This document shows, piece by piece, positions 8,461 through 15,000 of a DNA stretch of 64,000 nucleotides (position 1 is the first letter of the stretch; every line of letters starts with the position of its first letter). Source of the DNA: Collinsella sp. (GTDB taxonomy: Bacteria > Actinomycetota > Coriobacteriia > Coriobacteriales > Coriobacteriaceae); contig JAGZQF010000002.1 of NCBI GenBank assembly GCA_018382295.1, forward strand, positions 38,459-102,458, given 5' to 3'. Both the position numbers and the translations under genes were made by a program. The notes below the pieces were generated by a model. The model saw nothing but the letters and a program-made list of their open reading frames with translations. It made no database searches and was not told the origin of the DNA.

Positions 8461-9377
8461 TCGAAAGCACCTACCAGCTCGTTGATGTCCTTTACGCCCT
8501 GGGACTCGGCCCAGGCCTCGAGCTCATGCGCGATCTTGAGCGAAGCGCACGGATCGACGAAGTTGGCCATGCCGACCGACACGCAGGTGGCACCGGCCAG
8601 GATAAACTCAGCCGCATCCTCACCGGTCATGACACCGCCGACACCGTTGATGGGGATATCGACGGCCTGGGCAACCTCCCAGACCATGCGCACGGCGATG
8701 TGGTGGCACAGCGGGCCCGAAAGGCCGCCCTTGGGCTTGGCCACGCGGGACTTGCGGGTATGGACGTCGATGGCCATGCCCTGAATGGAGTTGATGACCG
8801 AAAGGCCGTCGGCGCCGGCAGCCTCGAGGGCCTTGGCGATCTCGGCGACGTTGACCGGCGCCATCTTCACGAACAGCGGCTTATCGGTCACCTTGCGGCA
8901 GGCAGCCATAACGGAAGAGGCGCCCTCGGGCGTGGAGCCCATGGCGGCACCGCCGGCGGCGATATTGGGGCAGCTCACGTTGATCTCGTAGCCGGCAGCC
9001 CAGGGGCACAGCTCGACATACATCTCGAGTGCGCGGACAAACTCGTCAACGGAGTGGCCGGCAACCTGACAGATGACCTGGCAGCCGTCCTTGGAGAGCT
9101 GCTCGAGCCACGGACCGGACTCGCGAGCAAAGGCGGCCACGCCGGGGTTCTGAAGGCCCACGGAGTTGATCATACCGCCGGGGATCTCGGCCATGCGGGG
9201 CGCGGGGTTACCGGGCCAGGGCTCGGCTGCGCAACCCTTGGTGGTGATGGCGCCCAGTTGGGAAACATCAAAGAAGTTCTGGAACTGCCAGCCGTAGCCA
9301 AAGGTACCGGCTGCGGTGTTGATGGGGTTTTGCATCTTGACGCCGCCGAAATCGACGGCCATGTTCACGGTACCCAC
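8454..9377 (-). CDS. pyrD: Dihydroorotate dehydrogenase, class 1B catalytic subunit
   Basis: A flavoenzyme of about 307 residues that oxidises dihydroorotate to orotate, working with the electron-transfer subunit PyrK. It shows NTAAGTFGYG near the N terminus, NVSCPN near the middle, and the FMN phosphate-binding part NGVGGVMTGEDAAEFILAGA near the C terminus. The catalytic region VSCPN plus pyrK next door marks the NAD-linked 1B type. The GTG at 9377 shares one base with the pyrK stop (TAGTG) and has AGGTGG upstream; an in-frame ATG at 9362 is the alternative start. Confidence 0.93.
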   Translation of the reverse strand: MGTVNMAVDFGGVKMQNPINTAAGTFGYGWQFQNFFDVSQLGAITTKGCAAEPWPGNPAPRMAEIPGGMINSVGLQNPGVAAFARESGPWLEQLSKDGCQVICQVAGHSVDEFVRALEMYVELCPWAAGYEINVSCPNIAAGGAAMGSTPEGASSVMAACRKVTDKPLFVKMAPVNVAEIAKALEAAGADGLSVINSIQGMAIDVHTRKSRVAKPKGGLSGPLCHHIAVRMVWEVAQAVDIPINGVGGVMTGEDAAEFILAGATCVSVGMANFVDPCASLKIAHELEAWAESQGVKDINELVGAFEC

Positions 9378-10168
9378 TAGAAGACCACCACCTTGGAAGC
9401 ATCGAACACGGGGCCGCACATGCAAGCGCCCTTCATACCGTCGACCGTCTCGACATTGCAGGTGTTGCAGGCGCCAAAGCCACAGCTCATCATGCGCTCA
9501 AGCGACACCTCGCAGTACGCACCGGCCTCGGCGGCAGCGGCGGCGACTTTCTTCATCATGACAGCGGGGCCGCAGCTGGCGACGTAGTCGTAGCCGCCCT
9601 CGCCGAGCAGCTCGGCTGCCGGGTCGGTGCAAAAACCGTGCGTGCCGAGCGTGCCATCATCGGTGCAAACGTTGACCGTGGCGCCCAGCGCGCGGAACTC
9701 ATCGACACCCACGGCCTTGGAAGCGGTGCCAAAGCCCAGGCACACGTCAACATCCACGCCCTGCTCGGCAAGCATACCGGCAAGACACAGCACAGGCGGA
9801 ACGCCGATGCCACCGGCGACGAGCAGGGCCTTCCTGGTGCCCTCGGGTACCATCCAGCCACGGCCACCGGGGCCCAGCAGGTTAGAGGTGGAGTCAGGGC
9901 CCATCTGGGACAAACGACGGGTATCGTCGCCCACGACGGCGTACCACAGCTCGACGGTGCCGGCCTCGGCGTCGGCGCGGTAGTAGCTCAGGGGCACGCG
10001 AAGCAGCGAGGACGCATCGCCGGGTACGGCGATGTTCACAAACTGACCGGGCTTGAGCGCACTTGCAAGCTTGGGGGCCGAGATGACGAGCGAGAAGATG
10101 CCGTCGGCGATCTCCTGGTTCGAGACGACCTCGAAGTCGTGCATGCGTGCAGTGGAAGGTGTGGGCAT
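9377..10168 (-). CDS. pyrK: Dihydroorotate dehydrogenase electron transfer subunit
   Basis: A 263-residue FAD and [2Fe-2S] protein that passes electrons from PyrD to NAD+. The N-terminal flavodoxin-reductase barrel has LKPGQFVNIAVP and RVPLSYY for FAD binding. A central LLVAGGIGVPPVLCLA binds the nicotinamide nucleotide. The C terminus carries four cluster cysteines in MSCGFGACNTCNVE and GACMCGPVF. The ATG at 10168 follows TTGGAG. Confidence 0.94.
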   Translation of the reverse strand: MPTPSTARMHDFEVVSNQEIADGIFSLVISAPKLASALKPGQFVNIAVPGDASSLLRVPLSYYRADAEAGTVELWYAVVGDDTRRLSQMGPDSTSNLLGPGGRGWMVPEGTRKALLVAGGIGVPPVLCLAGMLAEQGVDVDVCLGFGTASKAVGVDEFRALGATVNVCTDDGTLGTHGFCTDPAAELLGEGGYDYVASCGPAVMMKKVAAAAAEAGAYCEVSLERMMSCGFGACNTCNVETVDGMKGACMCGPVFDASKVVVF

Positions 10169-10215
10169 AGACGCTCCAATCCCCCATGCGGTTGCATGGT
10201 CAAAACGAACAGAAA

Positions 10216-10240
10216 GCGCGGCACCGCAAGGGCGCCGCGC
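10216..10240 (-). terminator. Intercistronic hairpin between pyrC and pyrK
   Basis: GCGCGGC with inner GCC/GGT pairs to GCCGCGC, giving a 10-bp stem with a 5-nt loop followed by TTTCTGTTCG on the minus strand. It lies in the 92-bp gap between pyrC and pyrK. It could be an attenuating terminator or an mRNA-stabilising end that adjusts pyrKDF relative to pyrRBC. Confidence 0.45.
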
Positions 10241-10260
10241 ACAAAAGCGATAAGGCTATG

Positions 10261-11550
10261 CTAGCAGATGCAGCCGTCGGCAAGCGTCTGCTTACCGCCG
10301 ACAAACACATCGGTGGCACGACCGGTGAGCGTGCGGCCGGCAAAACCGGAGTTCTCGGCGCGCGACTCGTAGCCGTCCTCGCCAACCGTCCAGGTTGCAG
10401 CGGGGTCGAAGACGGTCAGGTCGGCAACGGAGCCCGCCTTGACCTGAACCTGGTCCAGACCCAGGATCTCACGCGGCTTGATGGCCATGAGCTCGACCAT
10501 ACGGCCCATGCTCATCTTGCCCGTGTTGACCAGCTCGGTGAGTACGAGCGACAGCGAGGTCTCGAGGCCGATCATGCCAAAGGGCGCAAGCTCGAACTCG
10601 CGGGCCTTCTCCCACAGGGTGTGGGGAGCGTGATCGGTGACGATAACGTCGACGGTGCCGTCGATGACGCCCTGACGAATGGCCTCGGCATCCTCCTCGG
10701 TACGCAGCGGCGGGTTGACCTTGAGCGAAGTGTTGTAGGTCTCGTCCAGGTCGTTCTCGGTCAGGAACATGTGGTGCGGGGTGGCCTCGCAGGTAACCTG
10801 AACGCCAGCGGCCTTACCGGCACGCACGATCTCCAGACCATGGGCGGTGGAGATGTGCTGGATGTGCAGCTTGGCACCGGTCAGCTTGGCGATCTCGATG
10901 TCGCGGGCAATCTGGAGCTCCTCGCCGGCAGCCGGCCAACCCTCGAGAGCCAGACGGGTCGAGACCTTGCCCTCGTTGATCTGGCCGTGGCCGACCAGAT
11001 CCTCGTCCTGGCAGTGGCTCATAAAGACCTTGCCGAACATCTTGCCGTAGTCCATGCAACGACGGAGCATGCCCGCGCCCTGCACGCCGCGACCGTCGTC
11101 GGTGAAGGCGACGGCGCCGTGGGCGACCATATCGCCCATCTCGGACATGGCCTCGCCCTTAAGACCGCGGGTCATGGCGCCCGACGGATAGACGCGGCAG
11201 TGACCGACCTCGGCAGCACGGGACTTGACGAACTCCACGACGGTGCCGTTATCGGTGACGGGATCGGTGTTGGGCATGGCGCACACGCCGGTAAAGCCGC
11301 CCTTGGCAGCTGCGCGGGTGCCGCTCTCGATGTCCTCTTTGACCTCGTAGCCGGGCTCGCGAAGGTGAACGTGCATATCCACCAGGCCAGGGACGAGGTA
11401 CTTGCCGGAAAGATCGCGGACCTCGGCTCCCTCGACGGCGAGATTCTCGCCGACCTCGGCGATCTTGTCGCCGTCAATCAGGACGTCAACGACACCGTCA
11501 AGCTCGACGGACGGGTCGACGACGTGGGCATTCTTAAGAAGCAAGGCCAT
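10261..11550 (-). CDS. pyrC: Dihydroorotase
   Basis: A 429-residue class I dihydroorotase that cyclises carbamoyl aspartate to dihydroorotate. The metal motif DMHVHLREPG is near residue 60. A conserved lysine-type region (GGFTGVCAMPNTDP) and IVTDHAPHT with its catalytic Asp and His follow. The ATG at 11550 has TTGGAGG upstream and overlaps the 3' end of pyrB by 17 bases; the longer frame to 11670 is only the pyrB shadow. Confidence 0.95.
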   Translation of the reverse strand: MALLLKNAHVVDPSVELDGVVDVLIDGDKIAEVGENLAVEGAEVRDLSGKYLVPGLVDMHVHLREPGYEVKEDIESGTRAAAKGGFTGVCAMPNTDPVTDNGTVVEFVKSRAAEVGHCRVYPSGAMTRGLKGEAMSEMGDMVAHGAVAFTDDGRGVQGAGMLRRCMDYGKMFGKVFMSHCQDEDLVGHGQINEGKVSTRLALEGWPAAGEELQIARDIEIAKLTGAKLHIQHISTAHGLEIVRAGKAAGVQVTCEATPHHMFLTENDLDETYNTSLKVNPPLRTEEDAEAIRQGVIDGTVDVIVTDHAPHTLWEKAREFELAPFGMIGLETSLSLVLTELVNTGKMSMGRMVELMAIKPREILGLDQVQVKAGSVADLTVFDPAATWTVGEDGYESRAENSGFAGRTLTGRATDVFVGGKQTLADGCIC

Positions 11551-12478
11551 TATCGGCACCTCCAAGCAGCAGATACAGGATAGCCATACGCACGCAGATA
11601 CCGGCGTAGACTTGCTCCAGGATGACGGAGCGTTGCGGGTGGTCGGCCATATAGGAGTCGAACTCGACACCGCGGTTGATGGGGCCCGGGTGGCAGATGA
11701 TCGCGTCGGGCTTCATGAGCTTCTCGCGGTCCTTGGTCAGGCCGAAGAGCTTGTGGTACTCGCGAATCGTGGGGAACGGGGCACCCTCGAGGCGCTCCTG
11801 CTGCACGCGCAGCATGTAGACGACGTCCAGCTCGGGCAGGACGGAATCGAGGTCGCTCGTCACGTGGTCGCAGCCCAGGACCTCGGGCGCCGGCGGCAGC
11901 AGCGTGCCGGGGGCGATGGCGTAGGTCTCGCAGCCCATGATCTTAAGGGCGGGGATCAGCGAGCCGCAGACGCGGGAGTGCGCGATATCGCCGACGACGG
12001 CGACCTTCAGACCGTGGAAGTCACCCTTGTGCTCCCAGATGGTGTACAGGTCGAGCAGGGCCTGCGTGGGATGGTTGTGCTTGCCGTCACCGGCGCAGAT
12101 GACGCTCGCGGGCGAGTTCTGCGTGACGATGTAGGGAGCGCCGGCGTGCTTATCACGCACGACGATACAGTCGATCTTATAGGCGTTGAGGGTCTCGACG
12201 GTGTCGACAAGGCTCTCGCCCTTGACCGTGGAGGTCGAGGAGCCGCCAAAGTTAAGGCTGTCGGCCGAAAGACGCTTCTCGGCGAGCTCGAAGGAGCTGC
12301 GGGTGCGCGTCGAGGGCTCGTTGAACATGTTGACGATGGTCTTGCCCTTGAGCGTGGGGACCTTCTTGATAGCACGCTCGTTGACCTCGGAGAACGCCTT
12401 GGCGGTCTCGAGGATGAGCTTGATGTCCTCTTCGGAGTACTCGGTAATGTCGATCAGGTGCTTATGGTTGAACGCCAC
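11534..12478 (-). CDS. pyrB: Aspartate carbamoyltransferase catalytic subunit
   Basis: A 314-residue enzyme that joins carbamoyl phosphate and aspartate, the first committed pyrimidine step. The carbamoyl-phosphate loop NEPSTRTRSSFELA is at about residues 48-61. The motifs HPTQALLDLYT and HPGPINRGVE are also present. The start is a GTG at 12478 whose ribosome site GGGAGGTGAG is made by the last codons of pyrR, implying coupled translation. No pyrI regulatory chain is nearby, as expected for Gram-positive type enzymes. Confidence 0.94.
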   Translation of the reverse strand: MAFNHKHLIDITEYSEEDIKLILETAKAFSEVNERAIKKVPTLKGKTIVNMFNEPSTRTRSSFELAEKRLSADSLNFGGSSTSTVKGESLVDTVETLNAYKIDCIVVRDKHAGAPYIVTQNSPASVICAGDGKHNHPTQALLDLYTIWEHKGDFHGLKVAVVGDIAHSRVCGSLIPALKIMGCETYAIAPGTLLPPAPEVLGCDHVTSDLDSVLPELDVVYMLRVQQERLEGAPFPTIREYHKLFGLTKDREKLMKPDAIICHPGPINRGVEFDSYMADHPQRSVILEQVYAGICVRMAILYLLLGGADNGLAS

Positions 12479-12482
12479 GGTA

Positions 12483-13067
12483 CTACTCACCTCCCAGCGG
12501 CGCGGAGCCCACGTGGGAACCCGGCGCGACGTCGTTAATCTCGACGGCGGTGTGGCCGTCAACTTCCTTCATATATAGGTGCACGTTCTCCTCATGCGAC
12601 GAGGGAACGTTCTTGCCGACAAAGTCCGGCGAGATGGGGAGCTCGCGGTGGCCGCGGTCAACGAGGACTGCCAGCTCAATGCGGCTCGGACGGCCCAGGT
12701 CCATGACGGCGTCGAGAGCGGCGCGGATGGTACGACCCGTGTACAGGATGTCGTCCACCAGCACGACACGCTTGCCGTCGACGCTAAAGGGAATGTTGGT
12801 GGCGTGGATCGCGGGAGCGAAATTGGTAGCGTAGTCATCGCGGTAGAAGCTGATGTCGAGGCTGCCGAGCGGAACGTCGACGCCCTCGATCTCCTTGATC
12901 TCCTCGGCGAGCTTCTTTGCCAGAAGGTCGCCGCGCGTGACGATGCCGACCAGAGCGAGGTCTTCACAGCCCTCGTTGCGCTCGAGAATCTCGTGCGCGA
13001 TGCGGGTCATCGCTCGATTGACGGCGGTCTCGTCCATGATGACCGCCTTGGGGGAAGTCGTGCCCAT
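12483..13067 (-). CDS. pyrR: PyrR regulator / uracil phosphoribosyltransferase
   Basis: A 194-residue RNA-binding attenuation protein with a phosphoribosyltransferase fold. The PRPP-binding motif VVLVDDILYTGRTIRAALD is at about residues 100-118. The N-terminal segment with MDETAVNRAMTRIAHEI is typical of PyrR. In the family, UMP-bound PyrR stabilises an anti-antiterminator in pyr mRNA. Here it is the first gene of pyrRBCKDF, directly behind a leader with alternative hairpins. The C terminus is slightly longer than in Bacillus. The ATG at 13067 follows GGAAGGAG. Confidence 0.94.
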   Translation of the reverse strand: MGTTSPKAVIMDETAVNRAMTRIAHEILERNEGCEDLALVGIVTRGDLLAKKLAEEIKEIEGVDVPLGSLDISFYRDDYATNFAPAIHATNIPFSVDGKRVVLVDDILYTGRTIRAALDAVMDLGRPSRIELAVLVDRGHRELPISPDFVGKNVPSSHEENVHLYMKEVDGHTAVEINDVAPGSHVGSAPLGGE

Positions 13068-13227
13068 CGATCTCCTTCCTCACATGTCTTGACTGCTGAC
13101 ACAGTCAAAAAAATAGATGCCCGACCGCTTAAAGCGGACCAGACACCCACAGGAAGGACTGCTCTTTGGCAGCTATGTAATTCCATGTGGGTATCTCGTA
13201 CCCCTTTAATGGTCAAGGGATAGTGTA
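13068..13227 (-). promoter_or_regulatory. pyr operon leader with attenuator
   Basis: A possible -10 box TACACT is at 13222-13227. Downstream, GATACCCACA (13186-13195) can pair with TGTGGGTGTC (13142-13151; one G-U pair) as an antiterminator. The second arm overlaps the 5' arm of a terminator at 13119-13144, so the two forms exclude each other. Between the arms is a small GCTGC/GCAGT hairpin with loop CAAAGA, loosely like PyrR-binding loops. Control by PyrR is inferred from this layout and from pyrR being first in the operon. Confidence 0.65.
13107..13144 (-). terminator. Attenuator terminator in the pyr leader
   Basis: The minus strand forms GTCTGG-T-CCGC, loop TTTAA, GCGG-TCGGGC, then ATCTATTTTTTT. 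The outer arm uses three G-U pairs. The T run ends about 40 bp before the pyrR start. Confidence 0.65.
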
Positions 13228-13320
13228 GCCAACCTCGAGCTTAATTGCGAGCATAAATACAGAGCAATCCGTAAACGGAGCCCAATGCTCAATAAACCTA
13301 TATATATTTGTGGGACAAGC

Positions 13321-13349
13321 TTGAAAACGTACGCACGAGCTGGCATAAT
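13321..13349 (+). promoter_or_regulatory. Strong upstream promoter before rpmB
   Basis: TTGAAA and CATAAT are separated by 17 bp, and the -10 has an upstream TGG extension. It lies about 170 bp before rpmB and would give a leader with no recognised gene. Confidence 0.5.
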
Positions 13350-13455
13350 CCCCTCTGCTGCACGCAAATCGGATCTACGTCCAGGGCCGTGGCGTGGGCA
13401 CTATCGCCAAAAGAGGAATATCTCTGTGTAGATTACGCACAGGGAGCTGCTTCTG

Positions 13456-13464
13456 TGCTATAGT
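13456..13464 (+). promoter_or_regulatory. Extended -10 promoter of rpmB
   Basis: TGCTATAGT is an extended -10 box 55 bp before the rpmB ATG, identical to the one before rpsT. Confidence 0.5.
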
Positions 13465-13518
13465 TCAGGCTTGTTTGTTAACGCGACATGTTCGTTTGTC
13501 GCTCAAGGAGGGTCAGTT

Positions 13519-13707
13519 ATGTCCAAAGTTTGCGAAGTTTGCGGTAAGCACCCCGTTGCCGGTCGCTCCATCAGCCACTCTCACCGCGTCACCAACCGTA
13601 AGTTCCGCCCCAACATCCAGCGCGTCTACGTCGTCGTCGATGGTCACCGTCGCAAGATGAACGTTTGCTCCACCTGCCTCAAGTCTGGCAAGGTTGCGCG
13701 CTCCTAA
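13519..13707 (+). CDS. rpmB: 50S ribosomal protein L28, zinc-binding form
   Basis: A 62-residue L28 with HPVAGRSISHSHRVTNRKF, the core of this ribosomal protein. Two CxxC pairs (Cys5/Cys8 and Cys50/Cys53) mark the zinc-binding C+ paralogue type; zinc-free C- forms are induced under zinc starvation in some actinobacteria. The ATG at 13519 has AAGGAGG upstream; the longer frame to 13471 adds unrelated residues. It is monocistronic, with its own promoter region and a strong terminator. Confidence 0.95.
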   Translation: MSKVCEVCGKHPVAGRSISHSHRVTNRKFRPNIQRVYVVVDGHRRKMNVCSTCLKSGKVARS

Positions 13708-13775
13708 ATAAGGTCTTACCAACAAGTACCTCGGACTCTCCGGGTCAAAGACCTCGCGTTCATATAGAACTTACC

Positions 13776-13808
13776 AAAGGCGCCCTCCCCTACGGAGGGC
13801 GCCTTTTT
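13776..13808 (+). terminator. Terminator after rpmB
   Basis: A 13-bp perfect stem (AAAGGCGCCCTCC / GGAGGGCGCCTTT, 5-nt loop) ends in TTTTT, 69 bp past the rpmB stop. Confidence 0.9.
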
Positions 13809-13809
13809 G

Positions 13810-13870
13810 CACTCATTGGGGACAGACTTACATGAGTGTTTTCACGCATTGGGGACAGACGTAACGCATG
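13810..13870 (+). repeat. Left REP pair
   Basis: Unit 1 (13810-13838) starts CACTCAT and ends ATGAGTG around a TTGGGGACAGACTT core, so its ends are palindromic. A second copy of the GCATTGGGGACAGACG core follows at about 13845-13870. Confidence 0.75.
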
Positions 13871-13893
13871 CCAGCAGCGTTTCGGCCCCTGCC

Positions 13894-14670
13894 TCACGCC
13901 GCCTCGTTCCAGCCCGCGGTGGCCTTGGTTACGCTTGTAGCGCCGATGCCGGTGATACGGGCAATTTGCTTGACCGTGAGATGTGCCCGCCTGAGCCTCA
14001 GCAGACAGGCATCGCGTTCGGGGCGTGGCAGGGCCTTGAGCAGCGAAGGATCTATGCTCGGCAGAACTTCGCGCGCAACGGAAAGGGCCTCCTCATCGAA
14101 GATCCGCCGGCGTGGAAGAACCTCCATTGACCAGATGCGCCCGGCAACTTCCTCGAGATGCTCGCAATAGCAACGGGAGCCTCCGACAATATCGAGCATA
14201 GGGGCCGCGTCACAGATGTCAAAGGGATCATAGCCCAGCTGATATGCCTTGTAGCTTGACCAGCGGTACGCCTCGAGTGAGTCGAGCGCACCTTTCACGG
14301 GATTGAGATGAATATAGTCGAGCAGCTGCACCGCCTGTGTGTCCGACTCAACCGCGACCCGCGAATAGCGATTATCAAACAAATGCCCCGTTCTCCCCGT
14401 TTTCCCATTGAAATACTTAGCATATGCCGTCAGCGCACATTGCATTGCCTTTGAAAGGTTGTCAAATGGGTCATCAACCATCAAATGGAAGTGGTTATCC
14501 ATAAGGCACCAAGCCAACACCGCCACCTCATGGCGTGCAAACCTGTCCGAAATATCTGACAAGAAACGATAGCGGTCGGAGTCATCTTCAAAAATAATCT
14601 GTTTGGAGTTGCCGCGGTCAAAGACGTGGTAATAGCCGGTGATCGAAACGGCGCGGGCGCATCGGGGCAT
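13894..14670 (-). CDS. REP-associated tyrosine transposase (RAYT)
   Basis: A 258-residue member of the IS200-like Y1 transposase superfamily, TnpA_REP branch. The N terminus begins with the typical GYYHVFDRGNSKQIIF. The HUH metal motif is MDNHFHLMVDD at about residues 57-67. The candidate catalytic tyrosine lies in TAYAKYFNGKTGRTGHLF. YIHLNPVKGAL and YRWSSYKAY are further family signatures. The C terminus adds a DnaA/HTH-like helix pair (LTVKQIARITGIGATSVTKA). The frame is intact and the ATG at 14670 has GAAAGGAG. Domesticated RAYTs copy REP sequences; activity here is unknown. Confidence 0.88.
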   Translation of the reverse strand: MPRCARAVSITGYYHVFDRGNSKQIIFEDDSDRYRFLSDISDRFARHEVAVLAWCLMDNHFHLMVDDPFDNLSKAMQCALTAYAKYFNGKTGRTGHLFDNRYSRVAVESDTQAVQLLDYIHLNPVKGALDSLEAYRWSSYKAYQLGYDPFDICDAAPMLDIVGGSRCYCEHLEEVAGRIWSMEVLPRRRIFDEEALSVAREVLPSIDPSLLKALPRPERDACLLRLRRAHLTVKQIARITGIGATSVTKATAGWNEAA

Positions 14671-14798
14671 AAATCTCTCCTTTCAAAACTGAACAGGCAA
14701 CACCTAAAAGGAGAAAAGGAACGCGAAATGCTGAGCCTGTGATCTATTTATATCCAATGAGCGGCAAAAACAGGCCAAGAACGGCAAAATGACAAATC

Positions 14799-14852
14799 GA
14801 TGTCTGTCCCAAATGAGTGAAAGCACTCATGCAAGTCTGTCCCCAATGAGTG
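14799..14852 (-). repeat. Right REP pair
   Basis: The outer unit 14824-14852 is the inverted copy of the left unit. An inner copy with the GTCTGTCCC core lies at about 14799-14818. Together they mirror the left pair. Confidence 0.75.
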
Positions 14853-14872
14853 GGGCGATGCAGGGGCCAAGT

Positions 14873-14908
14873 TTTAGTTGAATCGTTTCATTTAGTTGAA
14901 GCGTTTTA
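14873..14908 (+). promoter_or_regulatory. Tandem operator-like repeat before adhE
   Basis: Two adjacent 18-bp units read TTTAGTTGAA(T/G)CGTTT(C/T)A. Each contains a palindrome; the first, TGAATCGTTTCA at 14879-14890, is symmetric except for two central positions, and the second is at 14897-14908. They lie about 45-80 bp upstream of the adhE -10 box. They do not match the Rex or cre consensus. A transcription factor site is inferred. Confidence 0.5.
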
Positions 14909-14951
14909 GTGTGCCTTTTAAAGGAATCTTACCGTTCACCGAATTATTTCT

Positions 14952-14960
14952 TGCTATCAT
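14952..14960 (+). promoter_or_regulatory. Extended -10 promoter of adhE
   Basis: TGCTATCAT lies 40 bp before the adhE ATG, giving a leader of about 34 bases that contains AAGGAG at 14989-14994. No good -35 is present, which fits activator dependence. The rest of 14671-15000 holds the right REP pair and the tandem repeat. Confidence 0.5.
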
Positions 14961-15000
14961 GCAAGGCGTAGGGTAAATCTCCGATCGCAAGGAGACACAA

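Larger units (their letters stand above)
13810..14852. mobile_element. REP transposase element with paired REP ends
   Basis: A single transposase gene lies between two oppositely oriented pairs of REP-like sequences. The outermost 29-bp units (13810-13838 and 14824-14852) are reverse complements with one difference. This matches the organisation of a RAYT gene with its cognate REPs. Such elements usually move REPs and not themselves. It begins directly after the rpmB terminator and ends just before the adhE control region. No target duplication is evident. Confidence 0.7.

Noticed and set aside
14873..14908. Catabolite (cre) or Rex site before adhE
   Set aside because: The palindromes have the wrong internal spacing for cre and lack the TTGTGA/TCACAA arms of Rex sites.
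13708..15000. CRISPR array around the repeats
   Set aside because: The repeats occur as two inverted pairs flanking a transposase gene, not as regularly spaced direct repeats with spacers.
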